The notes beneath the pieces were generated by a model. It ran no database searches, was not told where the DNA came from, and saw nothing but the letters and a program-made list of their open reading frames with translations. A DNA stretch of 9,800 bases, taken from assembly GCA_025929125.1 (NCBI GenBank), contig JAICMT010000031.1, positions 1 through 9,800 on the forward strand. The letters are read 5' to 3'. Made by a program: the position numbers and the translations under genes. Every line of letters starts with the position of its first letter. The stretch's first letter is position 1. Below are positions 7,245-9,800 of the stretch, in pieces. The stretch comes from Acidobacteriaceae bacterium (lineage in GTDB: Bacteria > Acidobacteriota > Terriglobia > Terriglobales > Acidobacteriaceae).

Positions 7245-7250
7245 ATTTTA
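7245..7250 (-). promoter_or_regulatory. Possible -10 element of the tRNA-Glu gene
   Basis: On the minus strand TAAAAT ends 7 bases before the mature 5' end of the tRNA, which would start the transcript almost at the tRNA. A -35 candidate TTGCGA (7275-7270) is at about 20 bases spacing, longer than usual, so the assignment is weak. Confidence 0.3.
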
Positions 7251-7296
7251 CATGAGCAATTTTTGTTCTCTCGCAAGCTGGGGCACAGGATTGGAC

Positions 7297-7337
7297 AACA
7301 CCTCCACCGGGTGCGCATCCAACCGACGAGAGGTGTT
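7297..7337 (+). promoter_or_regulatory. Inverted repeat covering the csbD ribosome binding site
   Basis: AACACCTC at 7297-7304 is the exact reverse complement of GAGGTGTT at 7330-7337, with a 25-base loop. The right arm contains most of the Shine-Dalgarno sequence (GAGAGG, 7328-7333) and ends 2 bases before the ATG at 7340. In mRNA the stem would hide the ribosome binding site. A 5-bp pair TTGGA (7291-7295) with TCCAA (7318-7322) crosses it, so a pseudoknot or an alternative fold is possible. This is inferred from base pairing alone. Confidence 0.4.
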
Positions 7338-7339
7338 CT

Positions 7340-7672
7340 ATGAAGTCAAACGTGCCATGGATTGTCGCAGGAATAGGTGCAGGAATTGCAGCCACCTGGG
7401 TTCTGATGAACCAGCCCCGTTTCCAGGGTGATACCGGCTACGATTCGGTCGACGAGGGCGCCGCCCGCACCTATGGCTGGGGCAGTAAGGCTCGCGTCTC
7501 CGGCACCGGACGCAACATCGTGGGTCAGGTCAAGGAAGGTTTCGGACGCATTACGGGGCGTGCCGATGTCGCGAATGAAGGTATGGCGGACCAGGCCGCT
7601 GGATCGATAAAGAATGCGGTCGGCACAGTCGCCCAGGCCGCGGGCCAGACCATTCACGACCTGAATCGCTGA
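7340..7672 (+). CDS. Membrane-anchored CsbD-family stress protein
   Basis: A 110-residue protein. The C-terminal half (about 56-107) carries the CsbD-like pattern VGQVKEGFGRITGRADVANE followed by GMADQAAGSIKNAVG and AQAAGQTIHDL. CsbD is a small hydrophilic protein under general stress sigma factor control in Bacillus subtilis; its molecular function is unknown. Here the domain is preceded by an N-terminal hydrophobic, Gly/Ala-rich segment (residues 7-23, WIVAGIGAGIAATWVLM), which is probably a single transmembrane anchor, and a Gly/Asp/Ser-rich linker (about 28-55). Typical CsbD proteins are about 60-70 residues and lack the anchor. The start has a good Shine-Dalgarno site (GAGAGG, 6 bases before the ATG), which may be folded into a stem. 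The gene stands alone, ending 20 bases before a strong hairpin terminator. Confidence 0.88.
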   Translation: MKSNVPWIVAGIGAGIAATWVLMNQPRFQGDTGYDSVDEGAARTYGWGSKARVSGTGRNIVGQVKEGFGRITGRADVANEGMADQAAGSIKNAVGTVAQAAGQTIHDLNR

Positions 7673-7692
7673 GCATTCCGTAAAGGATGAAA

Positions 7693-7720
7693 AGAAACGG
7701 CTCCTGCGGGAGCCGTTTCT
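7693..7720. terminator. Bidirectional intrinsic terminator between csbD and argG
   Basis: A perfect 12-bp stem, AGAAACGGCTCC (7693-7704) with GGAGCCGTTTCT (7709-7720), and a TGCG loop. It lies 20 bases after the csbD-like stop and 30 bases beyond the argG stop, between converging genes. On the minus strand the stem is followed by a T-rich run (TTTCTTTTC counting the stem end), making it a good argG terminator. On the plus strand the tail is shorter (TTTCTC). Confidence 0.88.
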
Positions 7721-7750
7721 CATGTCTGCGCTTTCTGCTCCGGCTTCGCG

Positions 7751-9130
<1,380 letters not shown>

Positions 9131-9134
9131 TCAA

Positions 9135-9800
9135 TCAAGTGTACAGACGCTGCGCGAACTCAAGAAACACCAGCGCCGCCGGCGAGTAGCCACCCGGATC
9201 GTCCTGCGTGAACCCGCCTGTGAGTGGATCGATCTGCTGCCGGAATTCCATGTGCCGCAGGATCGCTTCGCACCACTGCTTCATCAATTGCTTCAATTCG
9301 GCATCTTTGCCGTAATACGCCATCCAACGGGGTGCGCGCAGTGCGGTAAGCGCCTGGCTCGCTCCTCCCCAGCTGTTGCGTGGGATCGGTCGAACGAAGC
9401 GGGGATCGTCAAGAGCGATGGAGGGCAGCGGATATGGAGCCCAGAATGCGCTGGGGTTGTGGATCTGTTTGTTCCATACACTCTCAAAAATATGGCGGTC
9501 GTTCACCGGATCCACTACATGCTCGCCCAGAACGCGCACCATCGCATCGCCCCGAATGCGCACGAACTTGTTCTGCGCATCCAGATCATAGAAGGCCGCA
9601 TCTTCAGGGCTGTAGAGCTTGCTCAGGATGAGTTGACGAATGTGCTCGGCGTCCGCCAGCCAGCGTGCATGATCGCTGTTCCGACCCATCTCCCGTGCCA
9701 TGGCTGCAAGCGCGATCCGGGCGCCAAAAGCGGCAGCGGACAGATCGGGGCACAGCCGCGGGAGCGTCCTGTCGGCAGGACACCTGCGCGCATCCGCATC
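9135..9800 (-). CDS. Partial glycoside-hydrolase-like protein, (alpha/alpha)6 barrel, C-terminal part
   Basis: Only the last 221 residues are in the window, and the frame is open to the right edge. An internal Met at 9699-9701 is unlikely to be the start, because coding sequence of the same character continues upstream of it. Features resemble the C-terminal part of the GH37/GH63/mannosylglycerate-hydrolase-like fold (MGH1-like domain). These include a helix with FYDLD, the PLPSIALDDPRF segment, NSWGGASQALTALRAPRWM where relatives have the YWRGPVW-type motif, and the end IDPLTGGFTQDDPGGYSPAALVFLEFAQRLY. Trp, Tyr and Phe are frequent, as in sugar-binding barrels. Substrate cannot be deduced; trehalose, glucosylglycerate or another alpha-glucoside or mannoside are possible. 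The usual catalytic-base Glu just before the [YI]DPxTG segment appears to be Gln here. The stop lies 43 bases before argG. Confidence 0.7.
   Translation of the reverse strand, partial: DADARRCPADRTLPRLCPDLSAAAFGARIALAAMAREMGRNSDHARWLADAEHIRQLILSKLYSPEDAAFYDLDAQNKFVRIRGDAMVRVLGEHVVDPVNDRHIFESVWNKQIHNPSAFWAPYPLPSIALDDPRFVRPIPRNSWGGASQALTALRAPRWMAYYGKDAELKQLMKQWCEAILRHMEFRQQIDPLTGGFTQDDPGGYSPAALVFLEFAQRLYT

Overview
The window is an ordinary-looking chromosomal segment of a GC-rich bacterium. It carries housekeeping genes (purH, dgt, tRNA-Glu, argG) mixed with secreted or envelope proteins of poorly characterised families. The gene mix is a very long periplasmic TPR protein, a secreted protein with a copper-amine-oxidase-N-like stalk domain, a membrane-anchored CsbD protein and an E. 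coli-type long ArgG. It suggests Acidobacteriota, class Terriglobia (Acidobacterium, Terriglobus, Granulicella or Edaphobacter type). That placement is an inference from protein style; no rRNA or other marker is present to settle it.

Layout, left to right. Five genes run on the plus strand: purH (23-1675, last two steps of IMP synthesis), a 215-base gap with a consensus -10 hexamer, a secreted protein of about 17 TPR units (1891-3999), dgt (4050-5210, dNTP triphosphohydrolase), a small secreted stalk-domain protein (5261-5950) and a secreted beta-sandwich-like protein of unknown function (6038-7138). A tRNA-Glu(CTC) gene lies on the minus strand (7165-7237). The small csbD-like gene (7340-7672, plus strand) then converges on argG (7751-9091, minus strand), with a 12-bp terminator hairpin between them that can serve both. 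Upstream of argG on the same strand, 43 bases away, is the C-terminal part of an (alpha/alpha)6-barrel glycoside-hydrolase-like protein that runs off the right edge (9135-9800). Every gap between genes is shorter than 300 bases.

No obvious pathway links the genes. PurH and Dgt both touch purine nucleotides (IMP synthesis and dNTP breakdown), but a 2.1-kb TPR gene separates them. Most genes look like separate transcription units, except possibly dgt with the 50-base-distant gene at 5261, and the glycoside hydrolase with argG.

The most interesting pattern is in translation and transcription starts. The three genes with GTG starts (purH, dgt, 6038) all lack a Shine-Dalgarno sequence. All three have a TANNNT -10-like hexamer 6 or 7 bases before the start codon, which is the layout expected for leaderless mRNAs. 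The ATG-start genes at 5261 and 7340 have strong Shine-Dalgarno sequences. A second regulatory candidate is an 8-bp inverted repeat in the csbD leader that would bury its ribosome binding site. I saw no mobile element, CRISPR array, prophage gene or convincing new multi-gene system.
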